Numbered from the stretch's first letter, positions 26,892 through 37,159 are shown. The stretch is 64,000 nt of DNA from Guptibacillus hwajinpoensis (GCF_020524165.1 NZ_JAIVKU010000002.1:287208-351207); one strand, 5' to 3'. Translations and numbers: made by a program. Notes: a model not told the origin generated them from the letters alone.

Positions 26892-29099
26892 ATGGCAATG
26901 AGTATTCTCGTTAATCAACAGCAGTTTCATCTCACAAATGGAAAAATCAGCTACATCTTTCAGGTTTTAAAAAATGGGCAGCTCGGTCATCTGTATTTCG
27001 GAAAAGCGCTTCGTGAGCGCGATTATCGTCATTTTCAGAGAACAAACAACCCAACACCGGCTAGCTGCCATACGTATGAGGACGACGCGGCTTTTTCGCT
27101 TGAAACGATTCAACAGGAGTATCCTGTTTATGGAAAAGGGGATTTTAGAGAACCTGCTTTCATGATATCGGACGGTCAAAAGCCAATTGCGAATTTTGTC
27201 TACAAATCACATGAAATTGTGAAGGGGAAACCATATTTAAAAGGCTTGCCGGCAACGTATGCACATACAGATGAAGCGGAGACGCTCCTCATAGTATTGG
27301 AAGATACTTATCAGCAGGTAGAGCTCGAGCTGAGCTATACGATTTTTAAAAATGAAGCAGTGATCGCTCGAAATGTTCGTCTTATTAATAAAACGGATGG
27401 TGCACTTTCCATCGATCGCATGATGTCCTTGTCTGTTGATTTACCTCATGCTGATATGGAAATGGTCCACCTCTCCGGTACGTGGGCCCGCGAGCGTCAT
27501 GTGAAGAAGAGGAAAATCGAGCAGGGCATCCAGTCGGTTTCCAGTATTCGCGGCGCAAGCTCTCATCACCACAATCCATTTCTCGCTTTAACAGCGCTTG
27601 ATGCTACAGAACATATAGGGGAAGTATTTGGCTTTCAGTTTGTTTATAGCGGGAATTTTCTTGCACAAACGGAAGTCGATCACTACGGTACTGCACGTGT
27701 GCAGGTTGGGATTCATCCAATGGGCTTTCAATGGAATCTTAGTCCGGGCGAAACATTTCAAACCCCAGAAGCGCTCATGGTTTATTCGGATCAAGGGATG
27801 AACGGGATGAGTCAAACATTCCATCGCCTGTATCGCCATCAGCTTATTAGTGAGCAGTGGAAGAACAAGGATCGTCCTGTCTTAATCAATAACTGGGAAG
27901 CGACATATTTTGATTTTAATGAAGAGAAGCTTCTTCATTTTGCGAAGGAAGCGAAAGAACTGGGAGTAGAACTGTTCGTTCTAGATGACGGGTGGTTTGG
28001 AAAGCGGAACAACGACCGTTCGTCGCTTGGGGATTGGACGGTTGACTTAGAAAAGCTTCCAGATGGCATTGCTTCTCTTGCAGAAAAAGTGAAGAGCACC
28101 GGACTTCAATTTGGTTTGTGGTTTGAGCCGGAAATGATTAGTCCTGATAGCGAGCTGTATAGAGAGCACCCTGAATGGGCGATAGGCATTCCAGGTGAAC
28201 ACTTTACACTTGGACGCAATCAGCGCGTACTTGATTATACACGACCTGAAGTAGTGAACTACATTTTTGAACAAATGAAAGAGATTATTGAGGCAACGAA
28301 CTTGGACTATATTAAGTGGGATATGAATCGGAACATTACGGAGGCCTACTCTGCAGGTTTAGAGAACCAGGGTGAGTTTTTCCATCGCTATATTCTAGGT
28401 GTCTATGATCTTTATGAGCGCTTAACATCAGAGTTTCCAAATGTACTGTTTGAATCGTGTGCTGGGGGCGGTGGGCGTTTTGATCCGGCACTTCTCTACT
28501 ACGCACCACAAGCATGGGCGAGTGATGATACAGATGCAGTAGAGCGTCTAAAAATCCAGTATGGTACATCGATGGCGTATCCTATTTACAGCATAGGCTC
28601 TCATATATCTGCCGTCCCAAACCATCAAACGCTTCGTGAGACCCCTCTTTCGATGCGAGCTGATGTTGCGTATTTTGGAACATTTGGATATGAGTTGGAT
28701 CCTTCTAGCCTATCAAATGAGGAAAAAGAAATTGTGAAAGCCCAGATCAAACGTTACCAATCACTGCGTCATCTCGTTCGTGATGGCGAGTTTATCCGCT
28801 TACAAAGCCCGTTTGAAAGCAATGAAACGGCCTGGATGATTGTTTCAAAGGATCAGACTGAAGTGCTTGTTGGCTGGTATAAAGCATCAAGTACGCCAAA
28901 TCCACGCACCAATCAGTTTGTGAAGTTAAGAGGTTTAGCTAGTGATCGAGGTTACAACGTTGATGGGGAAAAGTATTTCGGAGATGAACTGATGTTACAC
29001 GGGCTACCGCTACCAGTTGAGTTTAACGGTGCGAATGGTGAGCAAGCTGAGCGCGGTGGAGACTTTCAATCGAAGGTGTTTTACTTAAAAGCAGAATAA
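26892..29099 (+). CDS. Alpha-galactosidase, glycoside hydrolase family 36
   Basis: The 735-residue cytosolic enzyme has an N-terminal beta-sandwich, then a TIM barrel with FVLDDGWFGKRNNDRSSLG. The nucleophile aspartate is in YIKWDMNR (about residue 477) and the acid/base aspartate in WASDDTDA (about 544). WFEPEMISPDS is also typical. The protein length fits the homotetrameric bacterial group. It removes alpha-1,6-galactose from raffinose-type sugars, melibiose or digalactosyl glycerol. It starts eight bases after the GH35 stop codon. Confidence 0.95.
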   Translation: MAMSILVNQQQFHLTNGKISYIFQVLKNGQLGHLYFGKALRERDYRHFQRTNNPTPASCHTYEDDAAFSLETIQQEYPVYGKGDFREPAFMISDGQKPIANFVYKSHEIVKGKPYLKGLPATYAHTDEAETLLIVLEDTYQQVELELSYTIFKNEAVIARNVRLINKTDGALSIDRMMSLSVDLPHADMEMVHLSGTWARERHVKKRKIEQGIQSVSSIRGASSHHHNPFLALTALDATEHIGEVFGFQFVYSGNFLAQTEVDHYGTARVQVGIHPMGFQWNLSPGETFQTPEALMVYSDQGMNGMSQTFHRLYRHQLISEQWKNKDRPVLINNWEATYFDFNEEKLLHFAKEAKELGVELFVLDDGWFGKRNNDRSSLGDWTVDLEKLPDGIASLAEKVKSTGLQFGLWFEPEMISPDSELYREHPEWAIGIPGEHFTLGRNQRVLDYTRPEVVNYIFEQMKEIIEATNLDYIKWDMNRNITEAYSAGLENQGEFFHRYILGVYDLYERLTSEFPNVLFESCAGGGGRFDPALLYYAPQAWASDDTDAVERLKIQYGTSMAYPIYSIGSHISAVPNHQTLRETPLSMRADVAYFGTFGYELDPSSLSNEEKEIVKAQIKRYQSLRHLVRDGEFIRLQSPFESNETAWMIVSKDQTEVLVGWYKASSTPNPRTNQFVKLRGLASDRGYNVDGEKYFGDELMLHGLPLPVEFNGANGEQAERGGDFQSKVFYLKAE

Positions 29100-29114
29100 A
29101 AAAGGATGATGGCC

Positions 29115-30104
29115 ATGGCAACGATTAAGGACATCGCACAAAAAGTGAAATGTTCCACATCGACCGTTTCACGCGTCCTCAATTATGATGAAACGTTATC
29201 AGTGTCGGATGATACGAAAAAGCGAATTTTTGAAGTAGCAGAAGAGCTTTCTTACAGCAAGAAGCGTGGAAAGAAGTCGCTAACACCGAAAATTGCCATT
29301 ATCCACTGGTATACGGAAAAGGAAGAGTTGAACGACCTTTATTATATGTCGATTCGACTCGGAGTTGAGCAACGCTGTCAGGAAGAGCGGCTTGAACTCG
29401 TGAAAATTTTTAAAGATAACTATGATGAATTAGAAAAAGAAAACATACAGGGTATGATTGCCGTTGGAAAATTTAGTAGTCAAGAAATTGCTTCATTAAA
29501 TAAAGTTACACCAAATATCGTTTTCGTTGACTATGATCCAGATAACGAGAGGTACGATGCCGTTGTCGTTGATTTTGAGAAGGCGACAAAAAAAGTACTC
29601 GATTATTTTACAAGTAAAGGTCATGTGCGAATTGGCTATATTGGCGGAAGAGAAGCGTTTCGGGACGCCAGCGCTGAAATTGTTGATGAACGTGAGCTTA
29701 CGTTCAAACGCTATATGACAGAATGCGATCAAGATCATGAAGCTTACGTTTATACGGGATCATTTACGGTTGATGACGGCTATTCCCTTATGAAGCGTGC
29801 CATTGACGAGCTTGGTGAAGAGCTTCCAACCGCATTCTTTGTTGGGAATGACACGATGGCAATTGGCTGTCTTCGTGCCTTGCATGAAAATGGGATCTCT
29901 GTTCCAGACCGCGTTAGCTTAATAGGTGTCAATGATATTAGTGTCTCAAAATATGTCTACCCTGCTTTAAGTACGGTTAAAGTGTACACCGAATTGATGG
30001 GTGAAACGGCAGTTGGACTTTTAATGGAGCGTCTATTAAGAAGAAAAGTCGCAAAGAAAGTAACGATGTCGACAAAATTAAAGCTGCGAAAAAGCAGTAA
30101 ATAA
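29115..30104 (+). CDS. LacI-family transcriptional regulator of the galactoside operon
   Basis: The ATG at 29115 fits the Shine-Dalgarno AAAGG and the family start MATIKDIAQKVKCSTSTVSR; two earlier in-frame ATG codons exist. The 329-residue protein has the helix-turn-helix in residues 1-22 and a periplasmic-binding-like sensor with FVGNDTMAIGCLRALHE and VSLIGVNDI. It lies inside the operon it probably controls. The palindromic AGTAAA-TTTACT sites before both binding-protein genes are candidate operators. The effector is likely galactose or a galactoside. Confidence 0.9.
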   Translation: MATIKDIAQKVKCSTSTVSRVLNYDETLSVSDDTKKRIFEVAEELSYSKKRGKKSLTPKIAIIHWYTEKEELNDLYYMSIRLGVEQRCQEERLELVKIFKDNYDELEKENIQGMIAVGKFSSQEIASLNKVTPNIVFVDYDPDNERYDAVVVDFEKATKKVLDYFTSKGHVRIGYIGGREAFRDASAEIVDERELTFKRYMTECDQDHEAYVYTGSFTVDDGYSLMKRAIDELGEELPTAFFVGNDTMAIGCLRALHENGISVPDRVSLIGVNDISVSKYVYPALSTVKVYTELMGETAVGLLMERLLRRKVAKKVTMSTKLKLRKSSK

Positions 30105-30123
30105 ACGAGGCCGGGTGAAAAAA

Positions 30124-31302
30124 ATGAAATCGCTATATGCACAATTTCGAAAGGTGTTCGGAGACAGTGGTGAAATTAGAAGCTTCTTCTCGCCAGGGCG
30201 TGTCAATTTAATTGGCGAACATACAGATTATAATGGAGGACACGTATTTCCGTGCTCACTTAGCATTGGGACCTATGCGGTCGCTAGAAAACGAGAGGAT
30301 TCTATCATTCGTTTCTATTCCATGAATTTTGAAGAGAAAGGCGTCATGACGGTTAATGCGGATAAGCTCGTCTATGAGGCTGAGCATGACTGGGCAAACT
30401 ACCCAAAAGGGGTCGTATCGATAGTAAAGCAATCAGGTTATGATGTGAGCGGATTTGATGTGCTTTACTATGGCAATATTCCAAATGGAGCCGGATTATC
30501 TTCATCGGCATCCATCGAGTTAGCGACGGCCGTTTTATTGAATGAATTAAATGACATTCATCTTGAGATGGTTGAAATGGTGAAAATGAGTCAACGTGCG
30601 GAGAATGAGTTTGTTGGCGTAAACTGCGGAATTATGGATCAATTTGCGATTGGGATGGGGAAAGAAGCAGCGGCTGTTCTTCTTGATTGCAACACGCTTC
30701 AATATAGCTATAGTCCTGTTGTTCTCAAGAATGCTGCTCTTGTGATCGCGAATACAAACAAACGAAGAGGGTTAGCAGATTCAAAATACAATGAGCGCCG
30801 TTCTGAATGTGAGCGTGCACTTAGTCAGCTTCAGGAGCACCTCCAGATTGAGTCGCTTGGTGATCTGACGGTTGAAGCGTTTGAAGCGAATAAACACTAC
30901 ATCACGAACTCAATTGATCAGAAACGAGCAAAGCATGCGGTTTATGAAAACGTTCGTACGATTGAAGCAGCTAAACGGTTAAATGCTGGAGAGATTGACG
31001 TGTTCGGTCAGTTAATGAATGAGTCACACGTTTCTTTGCGCGATGACTATGAAGTAACAGGTCTTGAGCTTGATGCTTTAGTCGAAGCTGCCTGGGCAGA
31101 AGAAGGTGTCATCGGCTCCCGTATGACAGGAGCAGGGTTTGGAGGTTGTACAATCACCATTGTTGAAAATCAGTTTTTACATTCATTCCAAACAAATGTA
31201 GCCAAAACTTATAAAGAGAAAACGGGCTTAACACCTGAATTTTACGTTGTGGAAATTGGTGCAGGAGCAAGAGAAATCAACCAGCTTTCAGAAGCGCTGT
31301 AA
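30124..31302 (+). CDS. galK: Galactokinase
   Basis: The 392-residue protein starts at the ATG after GGTGA (an in-frame GTG lies at 30115). Motifs of the GHMP kinase fold are SPGRVNLIGEHTDYNGG, the phosphate loop GAGLSSSASIELA and the C-terminal GAGFGGCTI. It phosphorylates alpha-D-galactose to galactose 1-phosphate, the first Leloir step after epimerisation. It follows the regulator by 19 bases and precedes galT by 25 bases. Confidence 0.96.
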   Translation: MKSLYAQFRKVFGDSGEIRSFFSPGRVNLIGEHTDYNGGHVFPCSLSIGTYAVARKREDSIIRFYSMNFEEKGVMTVNADKLVYEAEHDWANYPKGVVSIVKQSGYDVSGFDVLYYGNIPNGAGLSSSASIELATAVLLNELNDIHLEMVEMVKMSQRAENEFVGVNCGIMDQFAIGMGKEAAAVLLDCNTLQYSYSPVVLKNAALVIANTNKRRGLADSKYNERRSECERALSQLQEHLQIESLGDLTVEAFEANKHYITNSIDQKRAKHAVYENVRTIEAAKRLNAGEIDVFGQLMNESHVSLRDDYEVTGLELDALVEAAWAEEGVIGSRMTGAGFGGCTITIVENQFLHSFQTNVAKTYKEKTGLTPEFYVVEIGAGAREINQLSEAL

Positions 31303-31327
31303 ATCTGGAGAGGAGTGGAGAGAAACC

Positions 31328-32860
31328 ATGAGAAGCATCGATAAAGAGATTAACCGTCTCCTCCAATATGGATTGAATAACCATCTGATTCATGAGTGGG
31401 ATTTATCATACGCGCGAAATCAAATTCTAGAAGTGCTTCAGCTTGAAGAGATCGATCCAATATATGTTCCTTCGAATATCCCTGACAGCCCTGTTACGAT
31501 TTTGGATCAAATTTTAGATTGGGCCTATGAAAATGGAAGACTCGTTGAAAATACGGTCACTTATCGTGATTTGCTTGATACAAAAATCATGGGATGCTTA
31601 ACGGAAAGACCATCAGGCGTGATTGAGAAGTTTGAAAAGACTTATGAACAAACTGGACCTGAAGCAGCCACGGCTAACTTTTATCAATATTCAAAAGATG
31701 TTCACTACATTCGTACGGATCGCATTGCAAAAAATGAGGAGTGGCTCACATCAACGCAGTATGGTGAGATGGAAATCACGATAAACCTGTCCAAACCAGA
31801 AAAAGATCCAAAAGCAATTGCGGCTGCGAAAACAATGAAGTCAACTGGCTATCCTGAGTGCTTGCTTTGTAAAGAAAACGTCGGATATGCAGGGCGAATC
31901 AATCATCCGGCACGACAAAATCTTCGGATGATTCCTGTCACGCTTGAAGAGAAACAGTGGTATTTACAGTACTCTCCATACGTTTATTACAACGAACATG
32001 CCATTGTATTGTACGGAGAACACGAACCAATGAAAATTTCGCGCGGCACGTTTGATCGACTGCTTGAATTTGTTGGGAAGTTTCCTCATTACTTTATCGG
32101 CTCAAATGCAGACCTGCCAATCGTTGGCGGTTCTATTTTAAGTCATGATCATTTTCAAGGAGGAAAGCATGACTTTCCAATGGCAAAAGCAGAGATGGAG
32201 CGAGATGTTAACTTAACCGCTTATCCAAATGTAAAGGCTGGCGTTGTGAAGTGGCCGATGTCAGTGCTACGTCTGCAAAGCAACAATCGAAACGAGCTTG
32301 GAGAACTGGCCGATGCGATTCTTCAGTTCTGGAAAGAGTATAGCGATGAAAGCGCCGAGGTTCATGCGTTTACAGATGATGAGCCGCATAACACGATTAC
32401 GCCAATCGCGCGTCGTCACGGCGATAATTATGAGCTTGACCTTGTGCTACGAAACAATCGCACGACAGAAGAGCACCCGATGGGACTGTTTCATCCTCAT
32501 GCGGAGGTGCACCATATTAAGAAAGAAAACATCGGTTTAATTGAAGTGATGGGACTGGCAGTGCTTCCCGGCAGACTACAAGAAGAGCTGCACTTACTTG
32601 GTGAATCACTGATCGGTGAAAATCCACTAGAACAAATCGAACGTGATGAGCGGATTAGCAAGCATGTTGTCTGGGCGGACTCACTTCTTGAAAAATATCC
32701 GGACCTTAATTCATCAAATGTACAGGGGCGGTTGCGGGATGAAATCGGACTTATCTTCTCTGATATCTTAAGCCATGCTGGTGTCTTTAAACGAACAGTA
32801 CCAGGTCAAGAAGCGTTTGATCGCTTTACGCATGCACTTAACATCCATTTAAATCAATAA
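31328..32860 (+). CDS. galT: UDP-glucose-hexose-1-phosphate uridylyltransferase, Bacillus long type
   Basis: The ATG at 31328 follows GAGAGGAGTGGAG; an open frame extends upstream inside galK but is not used by this reasoning. The 510-residue protein matches the type 2 GalT of Firmicutes (B. subtilis about 513), which is longer than E. coli GalT. Motifs include CLLCKENVGYAGR, GGSILSHDHFQGG with the active-site histidines, and HNTITPIAR. It swaps galactose 1-phosphate into UDP-galactose. Confidence 0.95.
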   Translation: MRSIDKEINRLLQYGLNNHLIHEWDLSYARNQILEVLQLEEIDPIYVPSNIPDSPVTILDQILDWAYENGRLVENTVTYRDLLDTKIMGCLTERPSGVIEKFEKTYEQTGPEAATANFYQYSKDVHYIRTDRIAKNEEWLTSTQYGEMEITINLSKPEKDPKAIAAAKTMKSTGYPECLLCKENVGYAGRINHPARQNLRMIPVTLEEKQWYLQYSPYVYYNEHAIVLYGEHEPMKISRGTFDRLLEFVGKFPHYFIGSNADLPIVGGSILSHDHFQGGKHDFPMAKAEMERDVNLTAYPNVKAGVVKWPMSVLRLQSNNRNELGELADAILQFWKEYSDESAEVHAFTDDEPHNTITPIARRHGDNYELDLVLRNNRTTEEHPMGLFHPHAEVHHIKKENIGLIEVMGLAVLPGRLQEELHLLGESLIGENPLEQIERDERISKHVVWADSLLEKYPDLNSSNVQGRLRDEIGLIFSDILSHAGVFKRTVPGQEAFDRFTHALNIHLNQ

Positions 32861-32890
32861 GAGCTTGCCGATCCTGGCGAGCTTCTTTTC
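32861..32890 (+). terminator. Weak terminator or attenuator after galT
   Basis: AGCTTGCC pairs with GGCGAGCT (one G-U pair) and is followed by TCTTTTC. Transcription may partly continue into the GH42 gene. Confidence 0.55.
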
Positions 32891-32928
32891 AAATTAGCAA
32901 ACACAAAACGGCAAAAGGAGCTAATGCA

Positions 32929-34935
32929 ATGTATATAGGTGTGGATTATTACCCGGAACAGTGGCCAAAAGAGCGCTGGAGTGAAGATGTCCGATTGATG
33001 AAAGAACTCGGTGTGAACGTTGTACGTATCGCAGAATTTGGATGGCAGTTGATGGAGCCTGAGGAAGGGACGTATGATTTCGCCCTTTATGATGAAGCGA
33101 TTGATTTGATGAAGAAGAACGGGATCAAGGTGGTTCTTGGCACACCGACCGCAACACCACCTGCTTGGATGGTTGAAAAGTATCCTGAAATTTTACCTGT
33201 TGATCCGAATGGTACGGTTATTTCCTTTGGAGCAAGACGTCACTATACGGTAAACAGCGAAGTGTACCGTAAGTTTTCGGCAAAAATTGTAGAAGAAATG
33301 GCAAAGCACTATGGTCAACATGAAGGGATTATTGGTTGGCAGGTAGATAATGAATATGGTCATGAAAAATCAGATCGTAGCTATGGCGATGTTGATCAGC
33401 AGGCTTTTCAAATTTGGCTACAGCAAAAATATGACAATCTTGATGCGTTAAACGAAGCCTGGGGTACCGTGTTCTGGAGTCAAACGTATACAGCTTGGTC
33501 CCAAATTCCTGTACCACGTAAAGTCTTCCAGGAGCATAATCCGAGCCTGCTTCTTGACTTTGATCGTTTCTGTGCGGACGCGTATACATCTTACAACAAG
33601 CTTCAAACAGACATTCTTCGACAGCACGTTTCTGATCAGTGGATTACGCATAACTTTGTTTATACCGATCAGGCAATTAATCAGTGGGATATGTCGAAGG
33701 AACTTGATTTCATTTCGTTCGATAACTACCCGGTTTGGGGAGGGTTACCTGAGCCAATTGCGCCGGCTGCGATTGCTCATCAGCATGATCTTTGTCGTTC
33801 TTCTAAAGACGGGAAAGGCTTCTGGGTGATGGAAGAACTTTCAGGAGCGCAAGGTTGGAGTCGCATCGGCTACTTGCCTCGTCCAGGTCATATTAAGCTT
33901 TGGACGTATCAGGCAATTGCTCGCGGAGCTGAAGCAATTGTTTACTTCCGCTGGCGCGCTGCTCGTTTTGGAACGGAAGAGTTTTGTCACGGTGTTCTTG
34001 ATCATGATGGGAGACCAAAGCGTAAATACAATGAAGTGAAAGAAGTGATTGATTCCCTTAGCGTGTTTGGGGATGAGTGGATTGCGTCTGAATACAAGGC
34101 GGATGTTGCCGTTTATTATGATGTGGAGAATGCTTGGGCATGGGGAATTCAGCCGCAAAGCAATGCGTTTGAATACAAACGAGAGTTCCTTCGCTTCTAT
34201 AGCCCCGCCCATCGCATGAACGCGATGACGGACATTGTAACAAAAGAAAGTAATTTGGACGGATACAAGGTGTTGGTTGTACCGGTTTATTTCCTAACCG
34301 ATCCAGCTGTTAATGAAAAAATTTCACGCTTTGCGGAGCAAGGTGGAACCGTCATTCTTTCTTATCGCGCAGGAGTGAAAGAACAGAATAATTTTGTCGT
34401 AGAAGATACGCTTCCGGGTGCACTACGTGAGCTCGCCGGTGTTGAAATAAATGAATACGAATCGCTTCAACTCGGTCAAAACAATCAGGTTGAAGGCATT
34501 CAAGGTGCTCTTAAAGGTGTGAACTCTGTTGCTTCGATCTGGTGCGATCTCGTAGAGCCGACAACAGCGGAAGTACTTGCTGAATACCGAGGCTGTTTCT
34601 ATGAAAAAACAGCGGCAATGACGAAAAACCAGTATGGAAAAGGAACGGTGTACTACATTGGGTCGGCTCTTGAAGAGGAAATGATGGATCGTCTTTATGC
34701 AGAAATTTTCCAAGCAACTGATGTATCTATGATCGCTTCAAGTGAAAATGTGGAAGCTGTTACGCGTACAGGAAAAGATGGGACCATTTTCTTATCCGTT
34801 GTGAATCATTCGACGGATCATAACGGTACGCTCATGCTTCCAGACGGCACGTGGATCGATGCGGTTTCACAAGAGGAATATCGTGGGGAAATGACAGTCG
34901 CACCGCTTGGTTCCTATGTGCTGAAGTTTAACTAG
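32929..34935 (+). CDS. Beta-galactosidase, glycoside hydrolase family 42
   Basis: The 668-residue protein has no signal peptide. It starts with the GH42 hallmark GVDYYPEQWP, has the acid/base glutamate in QVDNEYGHE (about residue 141) and the nucleophile in WVMEELSG (about 303). The trimerisation and C-terminal beta domains follow. It is similar to GanA, which splits beta-galacto-oligosaccharides. No endo-galactanase is in the window, so galactan as the polymer source is not supported here. Confidence 0.95.
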   Translation: MYIGVDYYPEQWPKERWSEDVRLMKELGVNVVRIAEFGWQLMEPEEGTYDFALYDEAIDLMKKNGIKVVLGTPTATPPAWMVEKYPEILPVDPNGTVISFGARRHYTVNSEVYRKFSAKIVEEMAKHYGQHEGIIGWQVDNEYGHEKSDRSYGDVDQQAFQIWLQQKYDNLDALNEAWGTVFWSQTYTAWSQIPVPRKVFQEHNPSLLLDFDRFCADAYTSYNKLQTDILRQHVSDQWITHNFVYTDQAINQWDMSKELDFISFDNYPVWGGLPEPIAPAAIAHQHDLCRSSKDGKGFWVMEELSGAQGWSRIGYLPRPGHIKLWTYQAIARGAEAIVYFRWRAARFGTEEFCHGVLDHDGRPKRKYNEVKEVIDSLSVFGDEWIASEYKADVAVYYDVENAWAWGIQPQSNAFEYKREFLRFYSPAHRMNAMTDIVTKESNLDGYKVLVVPVYFLTDPAVNEKISRFAEQGGTVILSYRAGVKEQNNFVVEDTLPGALRELAGVEINEYESLQLGQNNQVEGIQGALKGVNSVASIWCDLVEPTTAEVLAEYRGCFYEKTAAMTKNQYGKGTVYYIGSALEEEMMDRLYAEIFQATDVSMIASSENVEAVTRTGKDGTIFLSVVNHSTDHNGTLMLPDGTWIDAVSQEEYRGEMTVAPLGSYVLKFN

Positions 34936-34994
34936 TATTTTCCGGGAAATAACGATCGAATTCGACGATTAATGCTTTAATTGGAGGGGAAAAC

Positions 34995-35987
34995 ATGGCG
35001 ATTTTAGTCACAGGTGGTGCCGGGTATATCGGGAGCCATACGGTTATGTATTTACAAGAGCAGAATGAAGATGTGGTTGTACTCGATAATTTAACAAAAG
35101 GACATGAACAAGCTGTGCTTAACGTGCCGTTGTATAAAGGAGATTTAACAGATGGAAAAGTGATCGATCAAATTTTTGCCGATCATGATATCGATTCTGT
35201 CATTCACTTTGCTGCGAGTTCACTTGTTGGTGAGAGCGTGACAAATCCGCTTGAATATTATCGCAATAACGTAGTGGGTTCCCAGGCACTTGTTTCAAAA
35301 CTCATTGAACATAATGTGAAATACATCGTGTTCTCATCGACGGCTGCCACTTACGGAAATCCAGAGAGAACGCCGATTGAGGAAAATGATGTAACAAATC
35401 CAACAAATCCGTACGGTGAGACGAAGCTTGCGATTGAGAAAATGCTGCGCTGGTGTGATGATGCGTACGGCTTAAAATCAACTTCGCTTCGCTACTTTAA
35501 TGCAGCTGGTGCAGATCCAGAAGGGAAAATTGGGGAAGACCATCAACCGGAGTCTCATCTCATTCCAATCGTCCTTCAGGCGGCGCTTGGTCAACGTGAG
35601 AAAGTATCGATTTTCGGTGATGATTATGATACGAAAGATGGTACGTGTGTACGTGATTATATTCATGTGCTTGACCTTGCGCAGGCTCACTACCTTGCGT
35701 TGAAAAAGATGAAAGAAACGAATGAGAGCGGTATTTATAACCTTGGTAATGGAAAAGGATTTACGGTGAAAGAAGTGATTGATACGTGCCGTAGCGTGAC
35801 AGAGAAGTCGATTGAGGCAGAAGTAGCCCCGCGTCGTGCAGGGGATCCAGCGACATTAATTGCTTCTTCTTCGAAAGCGATGAATGAACTTGGATGGAAG
35901 CCTGTTTATCCAGAGCTTTCGCAAATTGTTGCGCACGCGTGGAGCTGGCATCAAAATCATCCTGAAGGGTACGGAGAACAGTCATGA
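34995..35987 (+). CDS. galE: UDP-glucose 4-epimerase (galactose operon copy)
   Basis: The 330-residue protein has [10 protein letters not shown], active-site NPYGETK and FSSTAATYG. It recycles UDP-galactose to UDP-glucose and completes the Leloir set with GalK and GalT. It is clearly diverged from the copy at 15681, being closer in layout to the short Bacillus GalE group. Its TGA stop overlaps the ATG of the next gene. Confidence 0.95.
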   Translation: MAILVTGGAGYIGSHTVMYLQEQNEDVVVLDNLTKGHEQAVLNVPLYKGDLTDGKVIDQIFADHDIDSVIHFAASSLVGESVTNPLEYYRNNVVGSQALVSKLIEHNVKYIVFSSTAATYGNPERTPIEENDVTNPTNPYGETKLAIEKMLRWCDDAYGLKSTSLRYFNAAGADPEGKIGEDHQPESHLIPIVLQAALGQREKVSIFGDDYDTKDGTCVRDYIHVLDLAQAHYLALKKMKETNESGIYNLGNGKGFTVKEVIDTCRSVTEKSIEAEVAPRRAGDPATLIASSSKAMNELGWKPVYPELSQIVAHAWSWHQNHPEGYGEQS

Positions 35988-37063
35988 GTATTGAGAAGGT
36001 GCGTTTGTTTTTAGAAGAACAGGGTTATGATGGTGTCTTGCTTAGAAGACGGAATAATTTCTCTTGGATCACAGGAGGGAATACGAATTACATCGTTCAG
36101 ACGATGGAAGCTGGCGTGGCTGACTGGATCATTACGCGTGATCATGCGTATCTTGTCACCTCAAAAATGGAAGAACGCCGCATTGTGGAAGAAGAATGTG
36201 CCGATCTTTCGTTTTCTTTTGAGGTGCTGTCTGATGATTGGTACAAACCTGCTGAGCATTTAATTGAATCGGTAACGTCTGGAAAGCGGATGGCAGCTGA
36301 CATGCCTTATGCAGACTGGGATGTGGTTGATGAAGAGCTTGGGAAATACCGTTCTGTTTTGACAGCAGATGAACGTGAGCGTTATCGCAGTCTGTGTCAA
36401 AAAGCTGCCAAAGCGGTGGAAGAGACGTGCCGTGAAATTGAACCTGGTCAAACGGAAAAAGAAATTGAAGCCCATCTTGCTACGAAAATTCTTGCTGGTG
36501 GGATGTCGATTCAGGTGCTTCTCGTGGCGACAGACGAACGCATCTATCGCTATCGCCACCCGATTCCAACTGAAAAGAAGCTGGAGCGTCAGGCAATGAT
36601 TGTGATTTGTGCGGAAGAAGCAGGTCTTGTTGCCAACGTTACGCGACTTGTCTACTTTGGCGAAATGCCAGAAGAGCTTCGTCAGCATAGCGCTGCGGTT
36701 GCAAGGATTGATAGCGTGATGAATCATGCGACAAAAGTGGGTGCTACGGCAGGGGATGTGATTCAATCTGGGATCGCGGAGTACGCAAAGCAAGGCTTCC
36801 CGGAAGATTGGAAACTTCTTCACCAAGGTGGTTTAACCGGATTCAATTCACGCGAATTCCTTGCGAATCCTGACACGCCAAACAAGATTGTCGTGAATCA
36901 AGCCTATGCATGGAATCCTTCATTGCCTGGCGTAAAGTCAGAAGACACGGTTCTTCTAACAGAAGAAGGGTTGGAATTTATGACTTATACTGGAGAATGG
37001 GTGTATCAGGAAGTTGAAGTAGAAGGCGTTACGTATGTGCGGAATGCGGTGTTGGAGAGGTAG
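35984..37063 (+). CDS. M24 peptidase-like protein lacking most metal ligands
   Basis: The 359-residue protein has the creatinase-like N-terminal domain and the pita-bread C-terminal domain of Xaa-Pro peptidases. The first ligand stretch, normally with two Asp, reads MIVICAEEAGLVANVTRLV (about 205), so one Asp is missing and the other is Asn. HQGGL (about 280) keeps a histidine; the expected Glu of the TxEPG block is replaced in AWNPSLPG; only the last Glu (KSEDTVLL) remains. It is probably not a dinuclear peptidase. It overlaps galE by four bases, which ties it to galactoside use. A sugar-binding or lyase-like role is possible but unproven. Confidence 0.75.
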   Translation: MSIEKVRLFLEEQGYDGVLLRRRNNFSWITGGNTNYIVQTMEAGVADWIITRDHAYLVTSKMEERRIVEEECADLSFSFEVLSDDWYKPAEHLIESVTSGKRMAADMPYADWDVVDEELGKYRSVLTADERERYRSLCQKAAKAVEETCREIEPGQTEKEIEAHLATKILAGGMSIQVLLVATDERIYRYRHPIPTEKKLERQAMIVICAEEAGLVANVTRLVYFGEMPEELRQHSAAVARIDSVMNHATKVGATAGDVIQSGIAEYAKQGFPEDWKLLHQGGLTGFNSREFLANPDTPNKIVVNQAYAWNPSLPGVKSEDTVLLTEEGLEFMTYTGEWVYQEVEVEGVTYVRNAVLER

Positions 37064-37086
37064 AGAAGTGAAGAGGGTGAAGGGGT

Positions 37087-37159
37087 GAAGGGGGTCAGGC
37101 GCGAGCCTGACCCCCTTCGCAAACAAAAAACCTCAAAAGTCCACCTCCAGCGGACACTT
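37087..37159. repeat. REP-like element, copy 5 (composite form), overlapping a gene 3' end
   Basis: The palindrome with arms GAAGGGGGTCAGGC and complement (37087-37118) is followed by GCAAACAAAAAA and a GTCC/GGAC hairpin with a nine-base loop (about 37137-37159). The hairpin encodes the last residues and stop codon of the minus-strand zinc-ribbon gene. Confidence 0.85.

Noticed and set aside
36260..36826. A 188-codon minus-strand ORF opposite the M24-like gene
   Set aside because: The plus-strand frame has a full domain structure and an operon context; the antisense frame is a codon-bias shadow.
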